Origin: Azospira restricta
Lineage (GTDB): Bacteria > Pseudomonadota > Gammaproteobacteria > Burkholderiales > Rhodocyclaceae
Direction of reading: 5' to 3'
Assembly: GCF_016858125.1 (NCBI RefSeq)
Contig: NZ_CP064781.1
Location: forward strand, 2,365,501-2,429,500
DNA: 64,000 bases
Made by a program: the position numbers and the translations under genes. The notes beneath the pieces were generated by a model. It did no database searches. It had not been told where the DNA came from and worked only from the letters and a program-made list of their open reading frames with translations. Positions 18,517-29,087 of this stretch are shown piece by piece. How positions within the stretch are numbered: the stretch's first letter is position 1; every line of letters starts with the position of its first letter.

Positions 18517-19368
18517 ATGGAACTGATCGCGCTGCGTACCTTCCAGGCGGTGGTCGAGGAAGGCGGCATCCTCGCCGCGTCGCGCAAGCTGAACACCGTG
18601 CAGTCCAACGTCACCAGCCGCATCCGCCGGCTGGAGCAGGAACTCGGCGCCGAGCTCTTCTTCCGCAAGGGGCGCGGCCTCGAACTGGCGCCGTCGGGAC
18701 GGGTGCTGCTCGACTACGCACGGCGCATGCTGCAGCTCGAACGGGAAACGAGCGCGGCGGTGCGACAGGCCGGCGAAGCCGTCGGCGAGCTGCGCATCGG
18801 CACGATGGAGACCTTCGCCGCGGTGCATCTGCCGAACGCGCTGAAGGCGGTGCGTGCCGCGCATCCGCGCGTCGAGCTGCGCATCTTCACCGACACCACC
18901 GCGGCGCTGATGTCCGGCGTGCTCGAACACCGCCTCGACTGTGCCTTCGTCGCCGGGCCGGTGGTGCATCCCGGGCTCGCCTTCGACGAACTGCTGGTCG
19001 AGGAGCTGGTGCAGGTCCATGCCCGCGGCGCCGACCCGGTGCGGCAGCCGCTGATCCTGTTCCGCGAGGGCTGCGCCTACCGCGCCCGTGCGCTCGCGTG
19101 GCAGCGCGCGATCGGCCATGCGCAGGCCGACGCGATGGAATTCGGCACGCTCGACGGCATCCTCGGCTGCGTCGCGGTCGGGCTCGGCTGGACGCTGATG
19201 CCGCGGCGCGTCGTCGAGCAGTCGCCGCACGCGGCCGAGCTGGCGATCGGGACGGTGCCCGACGACATCGGCCGCGTTCCGACCGGAATGATCCGCCTGC
19301 AGGGCGGGCCGACGCTGGCGGCGGTGCGCACGCTGGCCGAAGCGGTCGCCTCCACGGTGCGGACATGA
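18517..19368 (+). CDS. LysR-family transcriptional regulator
   Basis: A 283-residue LTTR: N-terminal winged HTH (ALRTFQAVVEEGGILAASRK, SNVTSRIRRLEQELGAELF) and a substrate-binding-fold effector domain (GELRIGTMETFAAVHLP onward). AAAGGAA at 18504-18510 precedes the ATG. Divergent from the MFS gene, which it probably regulates; the GIY-YIG gene downstream overlaps its stop (ATGA). Confidence 0.9.
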   Translation: MELIALRTFQAVVEEGGILAASRKLNTVQSNVTSRIRRLEQELGAELFFRKGRGLELAPSGRVLLDYARRMLQLERETSAAVRQAGEAVGELRIGTMETFAAVHLPNALKAVRAAHPRVELRIFTDTTAALMSGVLEHRLDCAFVAGPVVHPGLAFDELLVEELVQVHARGADPVRQPLILFREGCAYRARALAWQRAIGHAQADAMEFGTLDGILGCVAVGLGWTLMPRRVVEQSPHAAELAIGTVPDDIGRVPTGMIRLQGGPTLAAVRTLAEAVASTVRT

Positions 19369-19631
19369 GCGCCGGCAAGCCCTGGTTCCTCTACCTGATC
19401 GAGTGCGCCGACGGCAGCATCTATACCGGCATCACCGTCGACGTCGCGGCGCGCTACGCCGCGCACTGCAACGGCACCGGCGCGCGCTACACGCGCTCGC
19501 ACGCGCCGGTGCGCCTGCTCGGCTACGAGGCGCATGCCGACCGCTCGGCGGCGTCGAAGGCCGAGTATCGGATCAAGCGACTGAGCCCCGCCGACAAGCG
19601 GCGCTACGCGCTCGCGCTGGCGAGCGCCTGA
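19365..19631 (+). CDS. GIY-YIG domain protein, YhbQ/UPF0213 type
   Basis: An 88-residue single-domain protein. The GIY-YIG signature is FLYLIECADGSIYTGIT, with the conserved Arg in VAARYAAH, a His/Tyr patch and Glu in SKAEYRIKRL. Members of this small family have nuclease folds of uncertain role. The start overlaps the LysR stop by 4 bp, suggesting translation from the LysR transcript. Confidence 0.87.
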   Translation: MSAGKPWFLYLIECADGSIYTGITVDVAARYAAHCNGTGARYTRSHAPVRLLGYEAHADRSAASKAEYRIKRLSPADKRRYALALASA

Positions 19632-19778
19632 GCACCGCTTCCGCTGCTTCCGGATATGCGGACGGCGTTTCGCCGCTAGAATCCCGCAGACAGCATTGCC
19701 CGCGGCAAGGCCGTTCGGCCGAAGCCGGGGCGGCCCGCGACGGGGCCGGCGTTTTTCACCACAGAAGGAGAAGAAGAC

Positions 19779-21101
19779 ATGCGGCATGTCCTGGCGTTGG
19801 TACGGCGGTATCTCGGGGCCCGTCTCTGGGTCGTGGCGGTGGCGGTCTGCTGCGGGATCGCGCCGCCGGTCGCGGCGCGGGCGCCGGGCGACGGTGCCGC
19901 GGCAGTCGCGGGGAGCGGCTGGTGCGGCGATGCGCCCTACGTGAACTGGCTGCTCGATCAGAGCGTCGACGATCTCTACCCGGCGATCCGGACGGCGTCG
20001 ATGTCCGACTACGACCGCTCGATGGCGGTGGCGGCGAGCATCCAGTTCTACCTGCAGAACTCGATCACGCGCGACCAGCTCGATGCCTGCTACCTGAAGG
20101 TGACGCCGGTCGAGGGGGGCGGCTACAACGTCCAGATCCGCTCGGCCGACCCGCGCGCGGCCGGCTACGGCGCGACGCAGATCGCCTGGCTGAAGAACGG
20201 CCGCCTCGGCCTGCAGGGCGTGCAGAACTGCCAGCAGGACGCCGCGTGCTGGCAGCCGAAGGGAACGGGGCTGGCCTGCGTCGGCCCGTGGCAGTTCTAC
20301 CTGCCGCTCGGCCTGCCGATGGTGTCGCAGAAGATGGTGATGCTGCTGCATTACCCGCCGTACACGGCGATGCAGCAGTCGGACTACCTCAACAACGCGA
20401 CGCTCGCCCGCTGGCAGCGCCTGCTCGTCACCGTCGGGGTGCCGGCGCAGGACTGGACGCTCTATACGACCACGGTCGACATCTTCCCGGTCGCGGCGCC
20501 AGGCAGCGGCCAGTCCGGCTGCTTCCCGACCGCCTCGGCGACGAACTTCTTCGGCAGCCAGGGGTCCCCCTACATCCCGACGATGCTCGGCGCGCTGGCC
20601 GTGCCGGCGACGCCGCCGACGGTCGAGAACGGGGCCACGGTACCGGTCGTCGTCTTCGGCGCGGAGGCGATCGGCTACTGGAACGCCGCCTATCCGCAGG
20701 CGCCGGTCGCGGTGAACCAGGCCGGCAACGCCAAGCTCGCCGCCGGCGCCACGCACACGACGCCGTACACGGGTGCCAACCACCCGATCGCTGCGGTCTA
20801 CCAGACCTGCTCGTCGAAGCCGGGAATCGAGACGATGGTCCGGCAGGACCTGAGCACCGCGTGCTTCGCGAAGTCGATGGCGGCGACGCCGGGCAGCGAT
20901 CCGGCGGCGGTCGCGGCCAGCTGCCAGGGGAACTACTTCGCCGCAACGCCGGCGCCGGAGTACGCCGCGCAGATCTGCATTACCGCGGTCATCGACAAGA
21001 GCCCGCAGTATGCGCAATGGACCAGCACGCAGGCGAAGGCGTGGTGCGACGCACACGCCAACAAGCCGTGCCCGCTGCCGGACTACGCGTCGGGTAAATG
21101 A
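19779..21101 (+). CDS. Secreted protein of unknown function
   Basis: A 440-residue protein with a long N-terminal signal (WVVAVAVCCGIAPPVAARA) and about a dozen cysteines after it, suggesting disulfides in an exported protein. I do not recognise a family. The mature part is rich in Ala, Gln, Tyr and Trp (YNVQIRSADPRAAGYGATQI, WTLYTTTVDIFPV). An AAGGAGAAGAAG site precedes the ATG. Stands alone. Possible roles include a secreted hydrolase or a surface protein, but no catalytic motif is evident. Confidence 0.65.
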   Translation: MRHVLALVRRYLGARLWVVAVAVCCGIAPPVAARAPGDGAAAVAGSGWCGDAPYVNWLLDQSVDDLYPAIRTASMSDYDRSMAVAASIQFYLQNSITRDQLDACYLKVTPVEGGGYNVQIRSADPRAAGYGATQIAWLKNGRLGLQGVQNCQQDAACWQPKGTGLACVGPWQFYLPLGLPMVSQKMVMLLHYPPYTAMQQSDYLNNATLARWQRLLVTVGVPAQDWTLYTTTVDIFPVAAPGSGQSGCFPTASATNFFGSQGSPYIPTMLGALAVPATPPTVENGATVPVVVFGAEAIGYWNAAYPQAPVAVNQAGNAKLAAGATHTTPYTGANHPIAAVYQTCSSKPGIETMVRQDLSTACFAKSMAATPGSDPAAVAASCQGNYFAATPAPEYAAQICITAVIDKSPQYAQWTSTQAKAWCDAHANKPCPLPDYASGK

Positions 21102-21179
21102 AAATCGGCGGCCCGCGGCGCTGAGCGCGTACGGGCCGCCGCGTTCGGGAAAGCGAAGGGGCGCAGGGGAAGCGGGCGC

Positions 21180-21647
21180 TCAGGTCCCGTCCAGGCCGCG
21201 GCGCTGCGAGCGCTCGATCAGGCGTGCCACCCGCAGGCGCTCCTCGCCGCCGCACGGCGCCGACTTCGCCATCGCCGACGCGATGCGGCCTTGTGCCGTT
21301 CCGTGCAGCACCGACACGAAGGCGACCTGCTTGTCGTTCAGCCCCTTGCGCCGCGCCGCCCCGGTCAGCGCCAGATAGTGCGGGCGCCAGTCCAGCCCGC
21401 ACCACTCGGCCAGCCCGGAAACCTCGCCGCTGTCGAGTGCGCGATAGGCGATCTCGCGGCCGACCGGGACGGTCGCCCGTTCGGCTGCGGAGGCCGGCTG
21501 GACAAACTTGCCGTCGGCCAGCCGGGCTTTCCCCCAGAAATTCTGCAGCACGCGTGAAATCAGCTGCTCGCGCTGCGCGTCGGCCGGAATGTCGGCATGG
21601 GCGTGGCCGAGGAGGAGGGCGAGGATCGTGAAACGGAGCGGGCGCAT
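21180..21647 (-). CDS. Exported hypothetical protein
   Basis: A 155-residue protein with a signal peptide (RFTILALLLGHAHAD) and a helical mature part (REQLISRVLQNFWGKARL, GLNDKQVAFVSVLHGTAQGRI). Two Cys (SGLAEWCGLDW and SAPCGGEE) may form a disulfide. No family recognised. The ATG at 21647 places the signal peptide correctly; an earlier ATG at about 21691 would give a non-standard extension. Confidence 0.65.
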   Translation of the reverse strand: MRPLRFTILALLLGHAHADIPADAQREQLISRVLQNFWGKARLADGKFVQPASAAERATVPVGREIAYRALDSGEVSGLAEWCGLDWRPHYLALTGAARRKGLNDKQVAFVSVLHGTAQGRIASAMAKSAPCGGEERLRVARLIERSQRRGLDGT

Positions 21648-21860
21648 GGCGATCGGCGGCAGGGATGACGTCCGATTATACGGCAACGTCATTTCCCCGG
21701 GGCGCCAGCGTTCGCCGCAGCCGTGATCTATGCTGACGATGAAGCTTCCTCGCGCGCATGCGGCGTGTCCGGCGGCGCGCTTCGAATTCCGCACCGGCGG
21801 CGGTACGGCGTCGCGCCGCCACCGTCCGCCGCCGGCGCGTCCGTTCGCAAGGAGTCCGTG

Positions 21861-22235
21861 ATGGCCAATCCTTTTGTTCACGTCGAGTTGCAGACCCACG
21901 ATGCCGTTGCCGCCAAGGATTTCTACGGCCGGCTGTTCGGCTGGTCGCTGAAGGACGAGCCGATGCCGAGCGGGCACGGCACCTACACGATGATCGGCGT
22001 CGGCGACGGCACCGGCGGCGGCATCTACAGCAATCCCGATGCGCAGGCGCCGGCGTGCTGGCTGGCCTACGTCGGCGTCGACGACATCGTCGCGGCGACG
22101 GCGCGGGCGCGCGAGCTCGGTGCGACGATCACCGTCGACTGCGTCAAGGTCGGCGACTTCGGCTGGATGAGCGTTTTCGTCGATCCGGCCGGGGCGACGC
22201 TGGCGCTGTGGCAGAGCCACGGCAGCGAAGCCTGA
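21861..22235 (+). CDS. VOC (glyoxalase/bleomycin-resistance fold) family protein
   Basis: A 124-residue single VOC module of the CFP-30-like type: HVELQTHDAVAAKDFYGRLF at the N-terminus and FVDPAGATLALWQS at the end. Candidate metal ligands His8 and Glu10 are at the first strand. AGGAG at 21850-21854. Seven bp upstream of a TetR gene; probably one transcript. Substrate unknown. Confidence 0.87.
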   Translation: MANPFVHVELQTHDAVAAKDFYGRLFGWSLKDEPMPSGHGTYTMIGVGDGTGGGIYSNPDAQAPACWLAYVGVDDIVAATARARELGATITVDCVKVGDFGWMSVFVDPAGATLALWQSHGSEA

Positions 22236-22242
22236 ACGCGGC

Positions 22243-22833
22243 ATGAACGGCAATGGCGACGAGCTGGCGGCGCGCATCGTCGATGCGGCGGTCGCGCTCG
22301 CCGAGGAATCGTCCTGGGAGGCGGTCCGCCTGCACCTGGTGGCGGCGCGGCTGGGCATCGGGCTGGCCGAGATCGGCCACCATTTCCGCGAGAAAGACGA
22401 ATTGATCGACGCCTGGTTCGACCGCGCCGACGCGGCGATGCTGGCGCTCGCCGCCGCCGAGTGGATGCCGGCGCTGCCGCCGCGCGAGCGCCTGCGGCGG
22501 CTGACGCTGGCCTGGCTCGACGCGCTCGCCGTGCACAAGCGGGTGACCCTGGAGATGATCCTGAACAAGCTCGAACCGGGGCATGTCCACATCCAGTTCC
22601 CGGCGGTGATGCGCATCAGCCGCACCGTGCAGTGGCTGCGCGAGGCGGCCCGGCTCGACGACCACGGCCCGCGCCGTGCGCTCGCCGAAACGGCGCTGAC
22701 CGCGATCTGGCTGGCGACCTTCACCTGCTGGCTCGGCGACGACAGCGCGGATGCCGAACGCACGCGCCGCTTCCTCGACCGCCAACTGGCGCTCGCCGAG
22801 CGCGCCGCGCAGGCCTTGCCCGGTTTCGCCTGA
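22243..22833 (+). CDS. TetR-family transcriptional regulator
   Basis: A 196-residue protein with an N-terminal TetR-type HTH (RIVDAAVALAEESSWEAVRL, RLGIGLAEIGHHFREKDELI) and a helical ligand domain. The canonical turn Tyr is replaced (GHHFREKDEL), common in divergent members. Follows the VOC gene by 7 bp. Its stop codon is the first element of an R1 repeat cluster. Confidence 0.82.
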   Translation: MNGNGDELAARIVDAAVALAEESSWEAVRLHLVAARLGIGLAEIGHHFREKDELIDAWFDRADAAMLALAAAEWMPALPPRERLRRLTLAWLDALAVHKRVTLEMILNKLEPGHVHIQFPAVMRISRTVQWLREAARLDDHGPRRALAETALTAIWLATFTCWLGDDSADAERTRRFLDRQLALAERAAQALPGFA

Positions 22834-22962
22834 GCGATGCGGACGACGCATCGCGAAGAAGTACTCTTGGGGTGCGCCTGAGCGATGCGTAACGCTCCGC
22901 GACGAAGTATTCCCAGGGGACGCCTGAGCGATGCCTGAAGCACATCACGAAGCGAAGGGGCC
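22828..22962. repeat. R1 dispersed repeat, three tandem copies
   Basis: Three head-to-tail units at about 22828, 22876 and 22922, period about 47 bp: GCCTGAGCGATGCG, a short loop, then a CGCATCGCGAAGAAGTACTC stretch and TTGGGGTGC, decaying in the third copy. The first unit begins at the TetR stop codon (TGA at 22831-22833). Opposite orientation to the metY copies, but the same relation to a stop codon. Confidence 0.85.
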
Positions 22963-23013
22963 CATGGCTCAAGTCCGCGTGGGGACGCCCGAGGCTGCAC
23001 CCCAGGGGCGGCG

Positions 23014-23955
23014 ATGGATACGCTGACGCATGCGCTGAGCGGCGTGCTCGCCGGCCGCGCCAGCGAACGTGACGGTGCGGCGCTGCCGCCGCTGCGGCGC
23101 GCGCTGCTGGTCGGCGCCGCCGCGGCCTTCCCCGACATCGACTACGCGCTGTTCGTGCTGGCGCCGGCCGACTTCCTCAACCTGCACCGCGGGCCCACCC
23201 ATTCGCTGCTGCTGCTGCCGCTGTGGGCGGCGCTGCTGGCGCTGCCGGCGGCACGCCTGCTCGCCGCGCGCTGGCGCGACTGCGTCGGCCCCTGCGCGCT
23301 CGGGCTGGCGATGCACCTCGCCGGCGACCTGATCACCGTCTACGGCACGCAACTGCTCTACCCACTGTCGATGCATCCGTTCGCGCTCGGCGTCAGCTTC
23401 GACTTCAATCCGTGGCTCGCCGCGCTGGTCGGCGCCGGCTGCCTGGCGACGCTCGCCGCGCGGCCGCGGCAGGCGGCCGCGTTGACGCTGGTCGCCGTCG
23501 CCGCCGCCGTTGCCGGCCAGGCGCTGCTGCGCCAGCAGGCGCTGGCGGCTGCCGGCGCCGGCGCGCAGGCCCTGCCGCAGCCGTTCTCGCCCTTCGCCTG
23601 GCAGCTGGTCGTCGCCGATGCCGGCGGCTACCGCCTTGCCGACTGGCGCCTCGGCGGCGACGCGCCGCTGCGCTGGCGCGAGGTGCCGCGTCCGGAACGC
23701 GAGGCTGCGGCGCTGGTGCGCGAGGCCTGGGCGCAGCCGGTGCTGGCACCGTTCCGGCGCTTCGCGCAACTGCCGGCGCTGTACCGCGTCGACCGGCATG
23801 CCGACGACGATTGCGTCTGGTTCCAGGACCTGCGCTACCGCTTCCCCGGCCGCCTGCCGACCTTCCGCCACGGCGTCTGCCGCGCCGCGGCAGGGGGCGC
23901 CTGGCGCGCCTACCGCCTGAGCTACTTCAGCGACGGACGCCGGCAGGCGCTGTGA
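23014..23955 (+). CDS. Inner-membrane metal-dependent hydrolase-like protein (YdjM/DUF457)
   Basis: A 313-residue membrane protein. It begins with the family hallmark MDTLTHALSG and has acidic and His motifs AAFPDIDYA and LHRGPTHSLL, with His and Asp residues that could bind metal. It then has several transmembrane helices (LLLLPLWAALLALPAARL; LVAVAAAVAGQALL) and a C-terminal soluble domain. The family is annotated as metal-dependent hydrolase, but the reaction is not known to me. Confidence 0.82.
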   Translation: MDTLTHALSGVLAGRASERDGAALPPLRRALLVGAAAAFPDIDYALFVLAPADFLNLHRGPTHSLLLLPLWAALLALPAARLLAARWRDCVGPCALGLAMHLAGDLITVYGTQLLYPLSMHPFALGVSFDFNPWLAALVGAGCLATLAARPRQAAALTLVAVAAAVAGQALLRQQALAAAGAGAQALPQPFSPFAWQLVVADAGGYRLADWRLGGDAPLRWREVPRPEREAAALVREAWAQPVLAPFRRFAQLPALYRVDRHADDDCVWFQDLRYRFPGRLPTFRHGVCRAAAGGAWRAYRLSYFSDGRRQAL

Positions 23956-23968
23956 CGCGGTGCCCGGG

Positions 23969-24721
23969 TCACGGGCGGGCGCCGCCGTGCGGCAGCGCGG
24001 CGACGAGCATCGCCGCCCCCGAGGCGGTCAGCAGCGCGAGGACGATGCGGCGGAAGGCCGCCTGGCCCAGTCCGGCGTGCAGGCGCGCGCCGAGCGCCGA
24101 CGGCAGCAGCAGCGCCAGCGCCACCGCCGGAAACAGCGGGAGCATCTCGCGCGTGACGCGGCCGGCGGCGATCAGCGCGACGAAGGTCGCCGCCAGCGCG
24201 GCCAGGTTGAAGTGCTGGACGACGGCGCGCGCGAGGTCCTTGTCGTAGCCGCGCAGCAGGCACCACAGCGCGGAGGCGATGCCGGGCACGCCGCCGACGC
24301 CGCAGAGCAGACCGCCGACGGCACCGGCCGCGGCGTCGGCGAGGCGGCCGCCGGTGGCGATGGTCGGCAGGCGCCCGGCGAGCAGCAGCGCCGGACAGCA
24401 GACCAGCAGCAGCGCGCCGAGGAGGCCCTTGAACAGCGCCGCGTCGAGCTCGGCCAGCAGCAGCACGCCGAGCGGGATGCCGAACAGGGCGCCGGCGAGG
24501 AGCGGCAGCAGGGTCGCCGGCGGCGGCCGCCGGCGCAGCGTCGCGGTCGAGAACAGCTGTCCGGCGAGGCCGCCGAAAACGGCCATGACGGTCGCCAGGC
24601 CGGGCTCGATACCCCAGGCCCAGAACGAGAGCGCGGTCAGGCCGAAGGCGAAGCCGGAGATGCCCTGGACGAAGCCGCCGGCGGCGGCGCCGGCGACGAG
24701 AAGGGCGAGGTCGGTGGTCAA
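23969..24721 (-). CDS. TauE/SafE-family permease
   Basis: A 250-residue protein with about eight hydrophobic helices and the duplicated TauE motif (AAGGFVQGISGFAFGL in the first half, GGLLCGVGGVPGIASALW in the second). The family exports sulfite, sulfoacetate or related anions. The only start giving a full first helix is a TTG at 24721, without a convincing Shine-Dalgarno, so the start is uncertain. Confidence 0.82.
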   Translation of the reverse strand: MTTDLALLVAGAAAGGFVQGISGFAFGLTALSFWAWGIEPGLATVMAVFGGLAGQLFSTATLRRRPPPATLLPLLAGALFGIPLGVLLLAELDAALFKGLLGALLLVCCPALLLAGRLPTIATGGRLADAAAGAVGGLLCGVGGVPGIASALWCLLRGYDKDLARAVVQHFNLAALAATFVALIAAGRVTREMLPLFPAVALALLLPSALGARLHAGLGQAAFRRIVLALLTASGAAMLVAALPHGGARP

Positions 24722-24780
24722 GGAGGACGGGGACGGCCGGCGGGACGCCGGCGAGGCGGGCGAGGCGGCGCCCGCCCGGG

Positions 24781-24870
24781 CTAGCTGTTGCCGACGGTCG
24801 AGATCGCCACCAGCAGCGCCAGCGACATCACGAAAAGCACGATCGGCAGGATTTTTCCTTCGGCGTTCAT
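24781..24870 (-). CDS. 29-residue single-pass membrane peptide
   Basis: ATG at 24870 to TAG at 24781. The peptide reads MNAEGKILP, then a hydrophobic helix (IVLFVMSLALLVAIS), then TVGNS. GGAA about 9 bases upstream could be a ribosome-binding site. It lies between mnmC and the TauE gene, in the same direction. The short, clean hydrophobic helix flanked by polar ends argues for a true small protein. Function unknown; a regulator of a membrane neighbour is possible. Confidence 0.5.
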   Translation of the reverse strand: MNAEGKILPIVLFVMSLALLVAISTVGNS

Positions 24871-24953
24871 GGCGGCTTCCATGGCAATGACGAGCGGATA
24901 TTATGACATCGGCGACGATGGCTGGCTAGTGCATCGTCATTGGCGGCGCAGCA

Positions 24954-26853
24954 TCAGCCGGCGCGGCGGCGGGGGCGGTCGAGGAAGCGCGCCGGGGCGA
25001 GCGCGCTGCCGAGGCGGCGATCGAGGATGTGCGGGCCGCCGTCGATGCCGTCGGCGAGCAGTTCGCCGGCGAGCGCCGACCAGACGATGCCGCGCGCGCC
25101 GAAGCCGTTCGCCAGCCACAGGCCGGGCGCCGCCGGGGCCTCGCCGAGCCGCGGCACGGCGCCGACGATCGGCAGGCGGTCGGGCGAGGCCGGGCGGAAG
25201 CCGACGCGGCCGGGCAGGCCGGCGGGGTCGATGCCGTCGGCGAAGCCGGGCAGGATGAAGTTCAGCTTGGCCAGGTTCTCGGCGTGGTCCGCGTCGCGCA
25301 GCGCCGGATCGCCGTCCTTCATCAGGAAGGTGGCGCCGGCGTAGCGCTCGCCGCCGATCTCGGGAGTCACGTAGCCAAGGCGGCAGACCACGCAGCGCGG
25401 CGGCGATCCCGCTGCGGCCGGCAGGTGCGTGACCTGGCCGCGCGCCGGGAAGACCGGCAGCCAGTCGCCGACGAGCCGCCGCGCGTCGGCCGCGTTGGCG
25501 ACCACCAGATGCGGCGCCTCGGCAAGGCAGGCGCCGGCGGCATCGAAGGCGCGCCACAGGCCGCCGGCGTGCGCGATGCGCTCGACGCGGGCAGCGAACT
25601 GCGTCGTGATGCGCGCCGCGTATTGCCGCAGGTTGGCGCGGCAGGTGTTGGCCGGCGATACCCAGGCGCCGCCGGGGAACCACCAGCCGCCCATGTCCAC
25701 CGGCCAGCCGGCGAGCGCGGCCGCCTCGTCGCGCTCGACGAAGCGCAGGTAGTCGGCGGGGGGGCCGCTGGTCGGCGACGATGCGGCGCTGCGTTCCCTC
25801 GTGTACCGCGTCGCGCGCCAGGTGCAGCACGCCGGTCTGGCCCCACAGCCCGCCGCTGGCGGCGAATTCCGTGGCGAGGCCGGCGGCGGCGAGCGCCTGC
25901 AGGTGGCGGGAGGTGGCGAGGAAGCCGGCGCGGGTGATCTGCGCCAGGGTGTTGTCGTCGCGCGCCGGCAGCGGTCGCAGCACGCCGGCGCGGTTGCCGG
26001 AGGCGCCTGCGCCGGGGCCGGTGGCGGCGTCGATCACGGTGACTTGCCAGCCGCGTGCGGCAAGTCGGTTGGCGGCGGTGCTGCCGGCCAGTCCGGCGCC
26101 GAGCACGATCGCGCGTTTGTCGGACGGTGTCGCCGGTCGACTTGGCGCGAGCGGGGCGGTGGCCGGCAGCGTGCCGCGCAGCATCTCGCGCTTGCCCGAG
26201 AAGCCTTGCACCTTCTCCAGCTGCCAGCCGTTCGTCGCCAGCGCCTCGCACATGCCGCTGGCAACCGACCAGGTGGCGAGGGTCGCGCCGGGCGCGGCCA
26301 GCGCCGACAGTGCGGCGAGCAGCGGCGCGTTCCACAGGTCCGGGTTCTTCGCCGGCGAGAAGCCGTCGAGGTAGTAGGCGTCGGCCGAGGCGACGAGCTG
26401 CGGCGCGCAGTCGACGGCGTCGCCGAAGACGAGGTCGAGGACGACGCGGCCGCCGTCCAGATGCAGGCGGTGCAGGCCGGATACCAGCGGCGGCCATTCG
26501 CGGCGCAGTTCGCCGGCGAGCGGCGCCAGCTCCGGCCACGCGGCATGCAGCACGGCGAGGTCGTCGGCGCGGAAGGGGTGCTTCTCGAGCGAGACGAAAT
26601 GCAGCCGCGCGCAGCGCCGCGGGTCGTCGCGCCAGGCCTGCCAGGTGGCGAGGAAATTGAGGCCGAGGCCGAAGCCGGTCTCGAGCACGACGAAGCGTTC
26701 GTGCCCCTGCCAGCGCTGCGGCAGGTCGTTGCCGGCGAGGAACACGTGCCGCGTCTGGCCGAGGCCGCCGGCGGCGGTGTGGTAGACGTCGCCGTAGATG
26801 TCGGAATACGGCGTGCCGTCAGCGGTGAAGCTGAGTTGGGCGGGCTCGATCAT
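24954..26853 (-). pseudogene. mnmC: tRNA 5-methylaminomethyl-2-thiouridine bifunctional enzyme, frameshifted
   Basis: MnmC finishes wobble-U34 modification of tRNA: the N-terminal methyltransferase and the C-terminal FAD oxidase act on cmnm5/nm5 U. The first frame (from the ATG at 26853) covers the methyltransferase (ETGFGLGLNFLATWQAW; DAYYLDGFSPAKNP) and the start of the FAD domain (VLGAGLAGSTAANRLAARGW). At a run of seven G (25758-25764, C on the coding strand) the frame is lost, and the rest (PADYLRFVERDE.. to [10 protein letters not shown]) continues in the other frame to 24954. Six C restore one open frame of about 633 residues, near the family length. Either a homopolymer sequencing error or a real or phase-variable mutation. 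Confidence 0.88.
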
Positions 26854-26878
26854 GGTGCGACCGAAGCGTCGGATCTTT

Positions 26879-26984
26879 CGTGGTCGAGCGAGCGCGGCTC
26901 AGGCGAGGCGTGGGTTGCCGCCGCATAGCAGCGCTATGCAAGGCAGCCCGCAACGACGCATGAGCAAGCGCAGCCGACCACAAC
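26879..26984. repeat. Long imperfect hairpin between lysS and mnmC
   Basis: Two arms of about 50 nt (starting TCGTGGTCGAGCGAGCG and ending CGCAGCCGACCACAAC) pair imperfectly around GCATAGC-AGC-GCTATGC. It lies immediately beside the R1-like unit at 26986-27045. No gene was seen here. Could be a transcription attenuator or a REP-like element. Confidence 0.6.
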
Positions 26985-26985
26985 T

Positions 26986-28550
<1,565 letters not shown>

Positions 28551-28580
28551 GTCGTGTCTCGCTCTGGTCAAATTCGGTGG

Positions 28581-29084
28581 TCAGTCTCGGGCCGCGGCCG
28601 GCGGCGCGGCGGCCTCGCCCGGGGCCTTGTCCTGGGCGTCCTGCAGCGCGCGCTGCAGCAGGAAGTCGCTGCGCTCCTTCGGCGGCAGCTTGCCGATCCA
28701 GCGCGACAGCGCCATGCGGTGGTCGCCGGGGTCGCCGCCGTTCGGCGGCAGGAAGAAGAAGCCGGTCAGTGCCTTCTCGGCCGGCGCGTAGAGCAGGTAG
28801 AGGCGCTCTTCCTTGCAGCCGCTCTGCGGATTGCAGGCGGACATCAGCGCCAGCATCCTGCCGCCGACGTCGACCGCTTCGGCGGGGAAGCCGACCGCCA
28901 GGCGTTGCGTCCAGTCGGGCAGGTCCTGGCCCTGGATCGCGGCGCGGTAGGTCTTGGCGAAGGCCGCGTCCTGCTTCAGCAGGCGCGACGGCGACTTGCC
29001 GACGAGGCCGTCGACACCGGCGGCAGCGGCCGTCGCGGTGGCGCCGGCGAGGACGAGGGCGGCGATCAGCGGTTTCGTTTTCAT
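28581..29084 (-). CDS. Ivy-type lysozyme inhibitor family protein
   Basis: A 167-residue exported protein (signal LIAALVLAGATATAAAAG). Its region LALMSACNPQSGCKEERLYLLYAP has the two-Cys loop and following strand of Ivy-family inhibitors, in which a CKPHDC loop plugs the lysozyme active site; here the loop is CNPQSGC, without the usual His. FLPPNGGDP and the Ala/Pro-rich tail are extra. Three bases after prfB, so probably co-transcribed. Target lysozyme unknown; assignment moderate. Confidence 0.68.
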   Translation of the reverse strand: MKTKPLIAALVLAGATATAAAAGVDGLVGKSPSRLLKQDAAFAKTYRAAIQGQDLPDWTQRLAVGFPAEAVDVGGRMLALMSACNPQSGCKEERLYLLYAPAEKALTGFFFLPPNGGDPGDHRMALSRWIGKLPPKERSDFLLQRALQDAQDKAPGEAAAPPAAARD

Positions 29085-29087
29085 GCG

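Noticed and set aside
24721-24780. Alternative upstream starts for the TauE gene
   Set aside because: No in-frame ATG with a Shine-Dalgarno was found; TTG at 24721 remains the least bad choice.
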